This document shows positions 1-7,710 of a stretch of 64,000 bases of DNA, piece after piece. The translations under genes and the position numbers were made by a program. Source of the DNA: Hypnocyclicus thermotrophus (lineage in GTDB: Bacteria; Fusobacteriota; Fusobacteriia; Fusobacteriales; Fusobacteriaceae); assembly GCF_004365575.1 (NCBI RefSeq), contig NZ_SOBG01000001.1, positions 1 to 64,000 on the forward strand, read 5' to 3'. The notes beneath the pieces are model-generated. The model saw only the letters and a list, made by a program, of their open reading frames with translations. It was not told where the DNA came from and did no database searches. Position 1 is the first letter of the stretch. Each line of letters begins with the position of its first letter.

Positions 1-143
1 ATTTTCCCTATTTCAAAATAATCTACTCCTACTTTTACACATGTTTCATATACTTTCTTTACAAATTCATCACTAAAATGATAGTTATTTATTAATCCCC
101 CATCTCTTATTGTACAATCAAGTACTTTTACATCTTTTTTCAT
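1..143 (-). CDS. DRE-TIM (HMGL-like) aldolase, 5' end only
   Basis: Only the first 47 codons are visible; the gene runs off the left edge. The start ATG at 143 has a strong GGAGGTG ribosome site seven to eight bases upstream. The N-terminus reads LDCTIRDGGLINNYHF, the DxTxRDGG metal-binding motif of the HMG-CoA lyase / isopropylmalate synthase / 4-hydroxy-2-oxovalerate aldolase superfamily, followed by a region ending VDYFEIG that fits the next beta strand of the TIM barrel. These enzymes make or break C-C bonds with a divalent metal. The substrate cannot be told from this fragment. It is the first gene after an attenuator-type leader with tandem Trp codons, so it or later genes in its operon may be tied to tryptophan supply (inference). 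Confidence 0.8.
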   Translation of the reverse strand, partial: MKKDVKVLDCTIRDGGLINNYHFSDEFVKKVYETCVKVGVDYFEIGK

Positions 144-160
144 AATTCTTTTCACCTCCA

Positions 161-200
161 AAAAAAAATAAAAACTCTGATTCAAAAAATGAACCAGAGT
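161..200 (-). terminator. Second leader terminator, just before the aldolase
   Basis: An 11-bp stem (200-190 with 184-174, one G-T wobble) with a five-base loop is followed by a T-rich tract (173-161). It sits between the first attenuator terminator and the aldolase ribosome site, so the leader carries two terminators in series. Its left arm CTGGTTCA (197-190) can also pair, with one wobble, with TGAATCAG in region 2 of the leader. Confidence 0.75.
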
Positions 201-232
201 AAAAAAAATCCTGCTCTATAAAATAGAACAGG
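201..232 (-). terminator. First leader terminator (regions 3-4)
   Basis: A 10-bp stem (232-223 with 219-210, one wobble) with a three-base loop is followed by an A and eight T residues on the minus strand. The left arm overlaps the segment that pairs with the leader-peptide coding region, so this hairpin competes with an antiterminator. Confidence 0.8.
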
Positions 233-261
233 TTTATAATAACATAATTTATTATTTCGTA

Positions 262-339
262 TTATAATATGGCAAAACCTGATTCATATTGATTATTCAA
301 TTTAGAATTTTTTTGCCACCAATATAGAAATCTTATCAT
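262..339 (-). CDS. 25-residue leader peptide with Trp-Trp
   Basis: The ORF starts ATG at 339 with a GTGGTGAG ribosome site about five bases upstream, begins MIRFLYWWQKNS and ends ESGFAIL before TAA at 262-264. Tandem Trp codons at positions 7-8 fall exactly at the base of a competing RNA stem, which is why I read it as a regulatory leader peptide rather than a chance ORF. It lies between a consensus promoter (377-405) and the double terminator. The peptide itself is not expected to have a function. Confidence 0.75.
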   Translation of the reverse strand: MIRFLYWWQKNSKLNNQYESGFAIL

Positions 340-376
340 TTATCTCACCACTTTTTATATATTTTTATTTTTAATA

Positions 377-405
377 AGTATATACTTTTATGATGCATTT
401 GTCAA
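377..405 (-). promoter_or_regulatory. Consensus promoter of the Trp-leader operon
   Basis: On the minus strand there is a perfect -35 TTGACA (405-400), a 17-base spacer and -10 TATACT (382-377). The expected transcription start near 370 leaves about 30 bases before the leader-peptide ATG. Confidence 0.85.
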
Positions 406-420
406 TTTTTATTTTCAAAT

Positions 421-446
421 AAAAAAAACACTCAATATGAGTGTTT
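421..446 (-). terminator. Terminator of the tRNA operon
   Basis: A 9-bp perfect stem AAACACTCA/TGAGTGTTT (446-438 with 434-426) with a three-base loop is followed by a run of T on the minus strand. It lies downstream of the tRNA-Tyr gene and separates the tRNA operon from the Trp-leader promoter. Confidence 0.8.
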
Positions 447-466
447 GAATTTTTTTAAAATTTTAT

Positions 467-522
467 AAAACCTTTTGCTTAAAAAATCTTTTAGATTTTT
501 ACGCTTGCTCATAAATTTTACT
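467..522. repeat. 56-bp direct repeat, copy 1
   Basis: These 56 bases recur identically at 536-591, a 69-base offset. Each copy holds an imperfect palindrome centred on TCTTTTAGA and, on the minus strand, a short ORF beginning MSKRKNLKDFLSKRF. In this copy the ORF runs from 512 to 432 (26 residues). No good ribosome site precedes it. The repeat lies in the 3' trailer of the tRNA operon. Confidence 0.9.
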
Positions 523-535
523 CTAATTTTAATTT

Positions 536-591
536 AAAACCTTTTGCTTAAAAAATCTTTTAGATTTTTACGCTTGCTCATAAATTTTACT
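536..591. repeat. 56-bp direct repeat, copy 2
   Basis: Identical to 467-522. The same short minus-strand ORF (581-534) here stops after 15 codons. Next to it (about 582-602) is a 9-bp hairpin AAATTTTAC/GTAAAATTT closing on TTC, which may help 3' processing of the tRNA-Tyr transcript (inference). Confidence 0.9.
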
Positions 592-607
592 TCGTAAAAT
601 TTATTTA

Positions 608-692
<85 letters not shown>

Positions 693-705
693 ACTAAATA
701 TTATA

Positions 706-781
706 TGGTGCGTCATACAGGAATCGAACCTGTGACAACACGATTAAAAGTCGTGTGCTCTACCAACTGAGCTAATGACGC
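706..781 (-). tRNA. tRNA-Lys (TTT)
   Basis: A 76-nt tRNA with acceptor stem GCGTCAT/ATGACGC, D arm TAGCTCAGTTGGTAGAGC, anticodon loop CTTTTAA (anticodon TTT) and encoded CCA. It is the middle gene of the tRNA operon. Confidence 0.97.
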
Positions 782-785
782 AACT

Positions 786-861
<76 letters not shown>

Positions 862-875
862 AAGAGACATTAATC

Positions 876-904
876 ATTATACATAAAAGTAAACTATTTG
901 TCAA
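876..904 (-). promoter_or_regulatory. Promoter of the tRNA operon
   Basis: On the minus strand TTGACA (904-899), a 17-base spacer and TATAAT (881-876) form a perfect vegetative promoter directly upstream of tRNA-Gly. Confidence 0.9.
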
Positions 905-921
905 CTTTTTTTTTACTTTTT

Positions 922-1101
922 TTATCTTTCAATTATTTCATAATCAATATGGTTTTCATCTAAAAAATCTAATAGTTCTTCTGTTGTTTCTAATTCATCA
1001 AAATCTAACTCTTCAAACTCTTCAGTCAATAACTCTTTTATTTTTTCCCAATCATCAGGTAATATTACCATTTCGTCATAAAATTCAAAAAGTAATGTCA
1101 T
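922..1101 (-). CDS. Small acidic protein of unknown function (59 aa)
   Basis: I do not recognise this protein. It is highly acidic (many Glu/Asp, e.g. LTEEFEELDFDELETTEELL) and probably helical, with a C-terminus IDYEIIER. I place the start at the ATG at 1101 because GAGAGGTG lies about six bases upstream. An in-frame GTG at 1110 is part of that ribosome site. It stands alone between the tRNA operon and the PLP enzyme. Confidence 0.7.
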   Translation of the reverse strand: MTLLFEFYDEMVILPDDWEKIKELLTEEFEELDFDELETTEELLDFLDENHIDYEIIER

Positions 1102-1195
1102 TTCTTTCACCTCTCTTAATCAAAAATGTATAAAATTCGAGTTATTTTAACCTATTTAAAAAAAAATTTCAAGATTTTTTTGTTTTTTTTCTTTA

Positions 1196-2431
1196 CTAGT
1201 CTTCAATAGTTAAATTTTCTAATAAATCTTCATCTATAACTTCTTCATTTTCTGGTGTTTTTACTAAACTTTCTAAGTTTTCTTTTGGAGTTTCAATAAC
1301 TTCTTTTTTTATTTCATTTTTCTCTTTAAATTCTTTTAAGTTTTTTAAAAGAATTTCAATATCTTCATCTTCTAATAAAGTACTTATATAAATTTTTATT
1401 CTAGGTTTTATTGTATTTTTTGCAATACTTGTAGACACTAATATTCCATTTTTATATAAAAATTTGCTTAAAAGTATTGCTTCTTCATTTGTATTAAATA
1501 CAATTGGTATAATATGTGATGCTGAATGTGCTATATTAAATTCCATTCGCATCAATTCTTCTCTAATTTTTTCACTATATTTTAATACTTTTTCCCGTCT
1601 TTCTTCTTCATCTTTTATTATATCTAAAGCGGTTTTTAAACTATTTATAAATATTGGCGTCATAACACTTTTATAAAATATATTTTTATTTAATGAATTT
1701 TTCATAAGAAGATTTATATAATCAACTTTACCAGACACATATTCTCCTAAAACACCTAAATTCTTAGAAAAACTTCCAACTATTATATCAACTTCATCTT
1801 CTACTTTCTGTTCTAATACTACTCCTCCTAAATCTCCTCCATAAATACCATCTGCATTACTTTCATCTACAATAAATATAAAATCAAACTCTTCTTTTAA
1901 TTTTACAATTTCTTTTAATTTAGCTTTTTGTCCATCTGTATTAAATATTGTATCTGTTATAACTCCTGCTTTTTTAAACTTATCTCTATTTTTTTTAATC
2001 TTATTTTTTAAATCTTCTATATTATTATGCTTATATCTTATTAAATGTGCCCCACTTTTATATATTCCTTGATATAATTCAATAAAATTTTCTGAATCAC
2101 TAAATATTATATCTTTTTCATCAAATATCGTAGGAATTACTCCTGCATTAATATTATATCCTGAATTATAAAGTATCGTATCTTCTTGTTTTTTTAATTT
2201 TGTAATTTCTGTTTTTACTTCTAAATATATATCTATAGCTTTAGAATTTACTGGTACAACTTCTGAATCTATTCCATATAAATCAATAGCTTTTTTTGCA
2301 GCATCTTTTAATTTTTCATGACTTTTAAGTCCCAAAAAATTTCCTGATGTAAAATCTAAATATTTAATACCTCTTATTAATATATGTTTATTATCTGTTT
2401 TTTCTACCCCTTGTAAATATAAATTTTTCAC
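1196..2431 (-). CDS. Alpha-oxoamine-synthase-like PLP enzyme, divergent active site
   Basis: A 411-residue fold-type I PLP protein resembling 2-amino-3-ketobutyrate CoA ligase (KBL) and AONS. Visible matches are the N-terminal SGNFLGL segment, YNSGYNINAGVIPTI, the PLP-phosphate Asp in VDESNADGIYG, and the Schiff-base Lys in GSFSKNLG. Residues normal in KBL are changed: NHAS becomes ENFI (loss of the ring-stacking His), DSHA becomes ESNA (loss of the second His), and FSMDG becomes FNTDG. A roughly 45-residue acidic tail is extra. Activity as a true synthase is therefore doubtful. The start is GTG at 2431 after GAGGTGG. It lies 12 bases downstream of a D-2-hydroxyacid dehydrogenase and is probably cotranscribed with it. 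Confidence 0.75.
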   Translation of the reverse strand: MKNLYLQGVEKTDNKHILIRGIKYLDFTSGNFLGLKSHEKLKDAAKKAIDLYGIDSEVVPVNSKAIDIYLEVKTEITKLKKQEDTILYNSGYNINAGVIPTIFDEKDIIFSDSENFIELYQGIYKSGAHLIRYKHNNIEDLKNKIKKNRDKFKKAGVITDTIFNTDGQKAKLKEIVKLKEEFDFIFIVDESNADGIYGGDLGGVVLEQKVEDEVDIIVGSFSKNLGVLGEYVSGKVDYINLLMKNSLNKNIFYKSVMTPIFINSLKTALDIIKDEEERREKVLKYSEKIREELMRMEFNIAHSASHIIPIVFNTNEEAILLSKFLYKNGILVSTSIAKNTIKPRIKIYISTLLEDEDIEILLKNLKEFKEKNEIKKEVIETPKENLESLVKTPENEEVIDEDLLENLTIED

Positions 2432-2443
2432 CTTTCCACCTCT

Positions 2444-3382
2444 TTATAAATTTATTAATTTATTATTTATAAAATCTTCTATATTTTTTACAACTCCATT
2501 TATCAATTTAATTCTACTCTCTATTGACGCCCATGCTATATGAGGAGTAATTAATATATTATCTAACTTTAATAAAGGATTCTCTTTTTTAGGTGGTTCA
2601 CTGTCCATTACATCTATTGCTGCTCCTGCTATTTTTTTCTCTTTTAGAGCTTTATAAAGTGCTAATTCATCTACTACAGGCCCTCTTGCTATATTTATTA
2701 AAAAACTTGTTGATTTCATCATATCAAATTCTTTATATGAAATCAAGTGCTTTGTATCTTTACTAAGAGGACAGTGCAAAGTAATAAAATCAGAGTTTTT
2801 AATCAATTCTTTAAATTCCGTTCTAAAATCATCTTCATAATTAACTCCCGGTCTTTTAGCAATTAAAACTTTCATTCCTATATTTTTTGCTAATTCTTCT
2901 ACTTTTTTACCTATTTCTCCATATCCAATTATTCCCAATGTTTTATCTGTTATATCAAACATTGGGTATTTTAATAGTGTAAAAATCGGTGACTGTGACC
3001 ACTCTCCTTCTTTTACGCTTTTATCATATTTACATATATTAGTAGCTAATGCTAAAATATAAGTTAATGTTAATTGAGCTACTGAATTTGTAGAATATCC
3101 TTTTACATTGCATACTTTTATATTTCTTTTTCTAGCTTCTTCTAAATCTACATTGTTGTATCCTGTAGCTGTAATTGCAATAAGTTTTAGTTTTTTAGCT
3201 TGTTTTAATTCTTCTTTTCCAAAATAAATTTTATTTGTTATTATAACTTCCACATCTTTTATTCTGTCAAATAATTCTTCTTTACTTGTTGTTTTATAAT
3301 ACTTAAATTCTCCAAATTTATTAAAAATAGATAAATCTATATCATTGCCTAAACTAATTGCATCTAAAAATACAAGTTTCAC
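2444..3382 (-). CDS. D-isomer-specific 2-hydroxyacid dehydrogenase
   Basis: A 312-residue cytosolic NAD-dependent oxidoreductase of the glycerate/lactate/phosphoglycerate dehydrogenase family. The nucleotide-binding GYGEIGKK lies in the middle. The catalytic Arg sits in INIARGPVVDE, the Glu in the DVMDSEPP region and the His in ITPHIAWAS. The TPHIAW context and length resemble HprA-like hydroxypyruvate/glycerate dehydrogenases. The exact substrate is not determinable. The GTG start at 3382 follows GGGGGAAAAA. It is the first gene of a pair with the PLP enzyme. Confidence 0.88.
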   Translation of the reverse strand: MKLVFLDAISLGNDIDLSIFNKFGEFKYYKTTSKEELFDRIKDVEVIITNKIYFGKEELKQAKKLKLIAITATGYNNVDLEEARKRNIKVCNVKGYSTNSVAQLTLTYILALATNICKYDKSVKEGEWSQSPIFTLLKYPMFDITDKTLGIIGYGEIGKKVEELAKNIGMKVLIAKRPGVNYEDDFRTEFKELIKNSDFITLHCPLSKDTKHLISYKEFDMMKSTSFLINIARGPVVDELALYKALKEKKIAGAAIDVMDSEPPKKENPLLKLDNILITPHIAWASIESRIKLINGVVKNIEDFINNKLINL

Positions 3383-3485
3383 TTTTTCCCCCTAATATTT
3401 TAAATATATTTTAAAATTTCAAATGAAAATAATAATTTTTATTTTTTACTTTTCATATTATGTACTTAGTATAATTTTTCTAAAA

Positions 3486-4181
3486 TTATTTACAATTTAT
3501 ACTACTTTTTATATATTTTACAATATCTTTCTTTATTTCCTCTGAAATTAAATCTATTTCACATTTTTTTTCTTTTAATGATAATAATTTTATAAATTTT
3601 TCATTAATAATATACTCTATACTTTTTACTGTTTTTATAAAATTATATACATCTTTCCAAGTTTTTAATCTAATCCCCTCCCATTTTTTATTCCAATTTT
3701 TTATATCATTAGGTTCAAATAATATTTTGTATTTTGCATTACTACTATTTAAATTACTTGAGTGATCATCAATAAAAATAGCTCCTTGCATATTTATCAT
3801 TGATTTATCAGAAAGAACTTTATACGGAAAACTAATAGTTATAACTTTTACTTCCGGAATCAATCTTTTTAACATTTCAAGTTTTTTAGAATTGTTAATA
3901 TTTTTACCTACAGTACAAAAATATACTTCTTCAAATTCTTCATTTAATTTTTTTATATATTCTACTGCACCTTCATATGTATTATTACCAGAATATACTT
4001 CATCACTTTCAAATAAGTCATTAATCACATTATCTGGCGTTCCTGCTGGAATAGCAGGACTAAAATTCCAATCTTTTACATCTCTCCAATCTGCATTATA
4101 TCCATATTTTTTATTATATAACTCTACAATAGCTTTTTCAGTATTCCATAATACTCCATCAATATCAATAAAAATTTTCAT
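3486..4181 (-). CDS. HAD-superfamily 5'-nucleotidase-like protein
   Basis: A 231-residue protein with an N-terminal HAD motif FIDIDGVLWNTE (DxDG) and a later acidic motif FIDDHSSN, typical of the 5'(3')-deoxyribonucleotidase (NT5C) branch. It probably dephosphorylates a nucleotide in the cytosol. The substrate is inferred only from family resemblance. I start at ATG 4181 because GGTGAG lies four bases upstream; an upstream TTG would put the ribosome site inside the gene. It is monocistronic, with about 100 bases separating it from both neighbours. Confidence 0.7.
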   Translation of the reverse strand: MKIFIDIDGVLWNTEKAIVELYNKKYGYNADWRDVKDWNFSPAIPAGTPDNVINDLFESDEVYSGNNTYEGAVEYIKKLNEEFEEVYFCTVGKNINNSKKLEMLKRLIPEVKVITISFPYKVLSDKSMINMQGAIFIDDHSSNLNSSNAKYKILFEPNDIKNWNKKWEGIRLKTWKDVYNFIKTVKSIEYIINEKFIKLLSLKEKKCEIDLISEEIKKDIVKYIKSSINCK

Positions 4182-4263
4182 AATACTCACCAACTTTCCA
4201 TATTAGTATAATTATCTTGTACTATATTCTTCGAATTTTTTTTAAAAATCCTTTAATTTAAAT

Positions 4264-4294
4264 AAAAAGTCAGAGGAATCCTCTGACTTTTTTT
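4264..4294 (-). terminator. Terminator of the threonine operon
   Basis: A strong GC-containing stem GTCAGAGG/CCTCTGAC extended by A/T pairs lies 35 bases beyond the aspartate kinase stop. It has T runs on both sides, so it may also work in the other direction. Confidence 0.85.
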
Positions 4295-4327
4295 AGAGAG
4301 AAAATATTTTTCTATAATTAAGCATAA

Positions 4328-5539
4328 CTATAATCCTAATTCAAACGCTTCATGTACTGCATTTAACGCTTCAAGTCCTAATTTCTTATCAATTAAACAT
4401 GATATTTTTATTTCTGATGTGCTTATCATCTCTATATTTACTCCTGCTTTATAAAGTATTTCAAATAATTTTGATGCTACTTCTGCAGAACCTGTAATCC
4501 CCGTTCCTACAATTGAAAGTTTACATACATCATCTTTAACTATTACTGTATTACCATTTACACTTTGTAAAAATTCATTTGCTATATTTTTTGCATTATT
4601 GAGATCATCTGTAGATACTGTAAATGAAATATCATTTTTACCATTATGATCTAAGTTTTGTATTATCATATCTATTCCTATATTATTTTTTGCTAGATGT
4701 GAAAATAAATTAAATGCAACTCCCGGATGATCTGGTACATCTACTACTGATATTCTTGCTATATTTTCATCTATTGTTACTCCTCTTACTAGTACTTTCT
4801 CCATTTTATTTACCCCCGCTACTTTAGTTCCTTTTCCTTCTTCAAATGTAGATTTTACATACAATACCAAATTATATTTTCTAGCTAACTCTACTGATCT
4901 TGGATGCAATACTTTTGCTCCAAGTTTAGCAAGTTCTAACATTTCATCATAACTTATTTCATTCATTAATTTTGCTGTTTTTACTTTTCTTGGATCTGTA
5001 GTAAATACTCCTGGTACATCTGTATAAATTTCACACATATCCGCTTTTAATGCACAGGCTAATGCTACTGCACTGGTATCAGAACCACCTCTTCCAAGAG
5101 TTGAAATATTACCTTCTTTTGTAATTCCTTGAAATCCTGCTACAATTACTATTTTATTATTATTTAATTCGCAGTTTAATCTTTCTGTGTTTATTTCTTC
5201 TATTCTTGCTTTTTTATGTCTACTATCAGTAATTATTCCAGCTTGAGCCCCTGTAAGTGATATAACATTCTCTCCTAAATTTTCTATTGCCATGGCAAGG
5301 AGTGCTATTGTTATTTGTTCTCCTGTTGATAATAATACATCCATTTCTCTTTCTGATGGATTCTCTGTTATTTCATGAGCCATATTAACAAGTTGATTAG
5401 TTGTTTTTCCCATAGCAGATACAACAATAACCATTTTATTTCCTTGTCTTTTCGTTTTTACTACTTTTTTTGCTATGTTTTTTATTTTTTCTATATCACC
5501 TACAGATGTTCCCCCATATTTTTGTACAATAATGCTCAT
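4328..5539 (-). CDS. Aspartate kinase
   Basis: A 403-residue monofunctional aspartokinase, the first step from aspartate to Thr/Met/Lys. The N-terminus VQKYGGTSVGD is the family signature, with GRGGSDTSAVALA in the kinase domain and DVPGVFTTDPR near the substrate site. Tandem ACT domains occupy about residues 260-403 and suggest amino-acid feedback. The start ATG overlaps the stop of homoserine kinase by four bases (ATGA), so translation is probably coupled. It is the last gene of the ACT-hom-thrB-ask operon, which points to threonine supply. Confidence 0.95.
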   Translation of the reverse strand: MSIIVQKYGGTSVGDIEKIKNIAKKVVKTKRQGNKMVIVVSAMGKTTNQLVNMAHEITENPSEREMDVLLSTGEQITIALLAMAIENLGENVISLTGAQAGIITDSRHKKARIEEINTERLNCELNNNKIVIVAGFQGITKEGNISTLGRGGSDTSAVALACALKADMCEIYTDVPGVFTTDPRKVKTAKLMNEISYDEMLELAKLGAKVLHPRSVELARKYNLVLYVKSTFEEGKGTKVAGVNKMEKVLVRGVTIDENIARISVVDVPDHPGVAFNLFSHLAKNNIGIDMIIQNLDHNGKNDISFTVSTDDLNNAKNIANEFLQSVNGNTVIVKDDVCKLSIVGTGITGSAEVASKLFEILYKAGVNIEMISTSEIKISCLIDKKLGLEALNAVHEAFELGL

Positions 5540-6438
5540 TCTATCACCTCAATTAAAGTTCCTTTATTATTTATTTGTAATTTTTTTATATCCCATTTTT
5601 CTTCTAATGTTTCTAAAAACTCTTTCATATCATGAAAAAAATCTGTATTTTTTTTATCGATTATTGAAATAAGAGTAGGTCCAGCTCCACTAATAAATTC
5701 TCCATATGCTCCCAATTCTTTTGAAACTTCAAATATTTTATTACAATTTTTAATAAGTTCTTTTCTATAATTTTGATGAATTTTATCATTTATTCCAATT
5801 CTTAAATTTTCATACTCTTTATTATTTAAAGAATTTATTAATAATGCTACTCGTGAAATATTAAAAACACAATCTTTTCTATAATATTTTTCAGGTAATA
5901 CTTTTCTAGCTAATTCTGTACTAAGTTTAAAATCTGGTATCATTACTATAAATTCTAAATCTTTTGGAAAGTTAATTAATGAAGTATATACTTTTTTATC
6001 TTCATAAACAGATACAGATAAACCGCCAATAATTGCAGGTATAACATTATCAGGGTGTCCTTCAAATTCCGTTGCTAAAAGTTTTATATCTTCTAATGTT
6101 AAAATATCATCAAGAAGATAATTTGCTGCATAAATTCCTGCAACAATAGCTGATGCACTACTTCCTAATCCTCTCGATATAGGTACATCTATACTCCCCA
6201 TAGTTAACTCAAATCCTATATTATGTTTATTATATTTATTAAGAATTTTTAATATTGTAGTATATGTATAATTTTCTTTGTTATCAATTGATGATACATT
6301 AGATTTCCAAACTACTTTTTTTTCATTAGTATCTAATTTTTTTATATAATATTCATTATAAATATCAATTGCTACTCCTAATGTATCAAATCCTGGTCCT
6401 ATATTAGCGCTAGTTCCTGGAACTTTAATTTTTAGCAT
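5536..6438 (-). CDS. thrB: Homoserine kinase
   Basis: A 300-residue GHMP-family kinase that phosphorylates homoserine with ATP. Visible motifs are the N-terminal VPGTSANIGPGFDTLG and the glycine-rich ATP loop PISRGLGSSASA. I choose ATG 6438, with AAGGGA about six bases upstream, over a GTG at 6456 that overlaps the hom stop and lacks a ribosome site. It lies between homoserine dehydrogenase and aspartate kinase in a tightly packed operon. Confidence 0.95.
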   Translation of the reverse strand: MLKIKVPGTSANIGPGFDTLGVAIDIYNEYYIKKLDTNEKKVVWKSNVSSIDNKENYTYTTILKILNKYNKHNIGFELTMGSIDVPISRGLGSSASAIVAGIYAANYLLDDILTLEDIKLLATEFEGHPDNVIPAIIGGLSVSVYEDKKVYTSLINFPKDLEFIVMIPDFKLSTELARKVLPEKYYRKDCVFNISRVALLINSLNNKEYENLRIGINDKIHQNYRKELIKNCNKIFEVSKELGAYGEFISGAGPTLISIIDKKNTDFFHDMKEFLETLEEKWDIKKLQINNKGTLIEVIE

Positions 6439-6455
6439 ATTATCATATCCCTTCA

Positions 6456-7694
6456 CTATGCATTATCAATTAAAAAATATTTTACTGCTTTTAAGTATCC
6501 TGTTTCTTTTAATTTTAATAAATTTTCTTCTAATTCATATTCATTTATATCAGATACCTTTAAGGCAATCTCTCCTGATGATAAAAATGATGTAATTTCT
6601 ACTCTATTACTACTAAATATATCAAAAATTTTCCCAGTAACTTTGTTTATATCATCACTGTCAACTCTAACTAACCAATCACTTTTAAAAGGGTATTTAT
6701 ATGTAAATTCATAATTTTCTTTTGACAAAACAATTTTACTTTCATTTTTATTAATAATAATATCTACAATATCGCCAAATACTGCACTTGCTGTAGGATA
6801 TTTCCCTGCTCCTTTTCCATAAAAAAGAACTTCTCCTACACTATCCCCTGTTATCATTACTCCATTAAATTCATTATCTATTTTTCCTAGTGTAGAATCA
6901 GCTTTCACTACTACTGGTCTTACCGCTATATATAATTTATTATCTACTGCTTTGCTAAATGCTATAAGTTTTATTTTAGAATTTAAATTTTTAGCATTTA
7001 TTATATCTTGAGCATCAATATTATCTATTCCTTCACAATATATATCTTTCCAATTTATTTTAAAATCTAACCCTAAATCGGTTAATATAGTAATCTTTCT
7101 AGCTGCATCATATCCTTTAACATCTGATGTTGGATCCGCTTCAGCAAATCCCATGTCTTGAGCTATTTTTAATACTTTACTATATTCCATATTTTCATTA
7201 TACATTTTTGATAATATAAAATTTGTTGTTCCATTAATTATAGCTTGAATTGACAAAATATCATTTCCTACTAAACTTTCTTTCAATGGTTTTAATACTG
7301 GTATTCCACCACCAACACTGGCTTCATATGCTATTCTTACTCCACTTTCTCTTGCAATTTTTCTTAGTTCTTCCCCGTGCTCTGCAATGAGATCTTTGTT
7401 TGAAGTAATCACATGTTTTTTTGATAAAAGAGATTTTTTTACAAAATCATATGCTGGATTTACGCCTCCTAACATTTCAATTACTATATCTGCTTTTCCA
7501 TTAATTATTTTATCTATACTATCAACAAAAACATTATAGTGTGCTAAATCTTTAAATCTATCTATATTTCTGTCTAATATTTGAATCACTTCAATATCTT
7601 CGTTATATTTATTTCTTATTTTTTCTCTATTTTTAATTACTAAATCATATACACCTGAACCTACTGTTCCATAACCAAGTAATGCTATTTTCAT
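6456..7694 (-). CDS. hom: Homoserine dehydrogenase
   Basis: A 412-residue NAD(P)-dependent enzyme reducing aspartate semialdehyde to homoserine. It has an N-terminal Rossmann motif ALLGYGTVGSG, the ASVGGGIPVL segment, NGTTNFIL, the GFAEADPTSDVKGYDAA catalytic region, and a C-terminal ACT-like regulatory domain of about 80 residues. A GGGGG ribosome site lies before ATG 7694. It follows the ACT protein by 16 bases and precedes thrB. Confidence 0.96.
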   Translation of the reverse strand: MKIALLGYGTVGSGVYDLVIKNREKIRNKYNEDIEVIQILDRNIDRFKDLAHYNVFVDSIDKIINGKADIVIEMLGGVNPAYDFVKKSLLSKKHVITSNKDLIAEHGEELRKIARESGVRIAYEASVGGGIPVLKPLKESLVGNDILSIQAIINGTTNFILSKMYNENMEYSKVLKIAQDMGFAEADPTSDVKGYDAARKITILTDLGLDFKINWKDIYCEGIDNIDAQDIINAKNLNSKIKLIAFSKAVDNKLYIAVRPVVVKADSTLGKIDNEFNGVMITGDSVGEVLFYGKGAGKYPTASAVFGDIVDIIINKNESKIVLSKENYEFTYKYPFKSDWLVRVDSDDINKVTGKIFDIFSSNRVEITSFLSSGEIALKVSDINEYELEENLLKLKETGYLKAVKYFLIDNA

Positions 7695-7710
7695 ATTATA
7701 TCCCCCTTAT

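Larger units (their letters stand above)
161..339 (-). promoter_or_regulatory. Leader-peptide attenuator with tandem Trp codons
   Basis: Read on the minus strand, the leader holds mutually exclusive pairings. Region 1 (317-311, GGCAAAA) pairs with region 2 (277-271, TTTTGCC). Region 2 (281-275, CAGGTTT) pairs perfectly with region 3 (235-229, AAACCTG). Region 3 (232-223) pairs with region 4 (219-210) to form a terminator followed by eight T. The two Trp codons of the leader peptide lie at 321-316, so the second overlaps the start of region 1. A ribosome stalled there would mask region 1 and free region 2 to pair with region 3, preventing termination. A ribosome reaching the stop codon at 262-264 would cover region 2 and allow termination. 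This is the classical trp-leader logic of enterobacteria, inferred here from sequence only. Confidence 0.8.
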
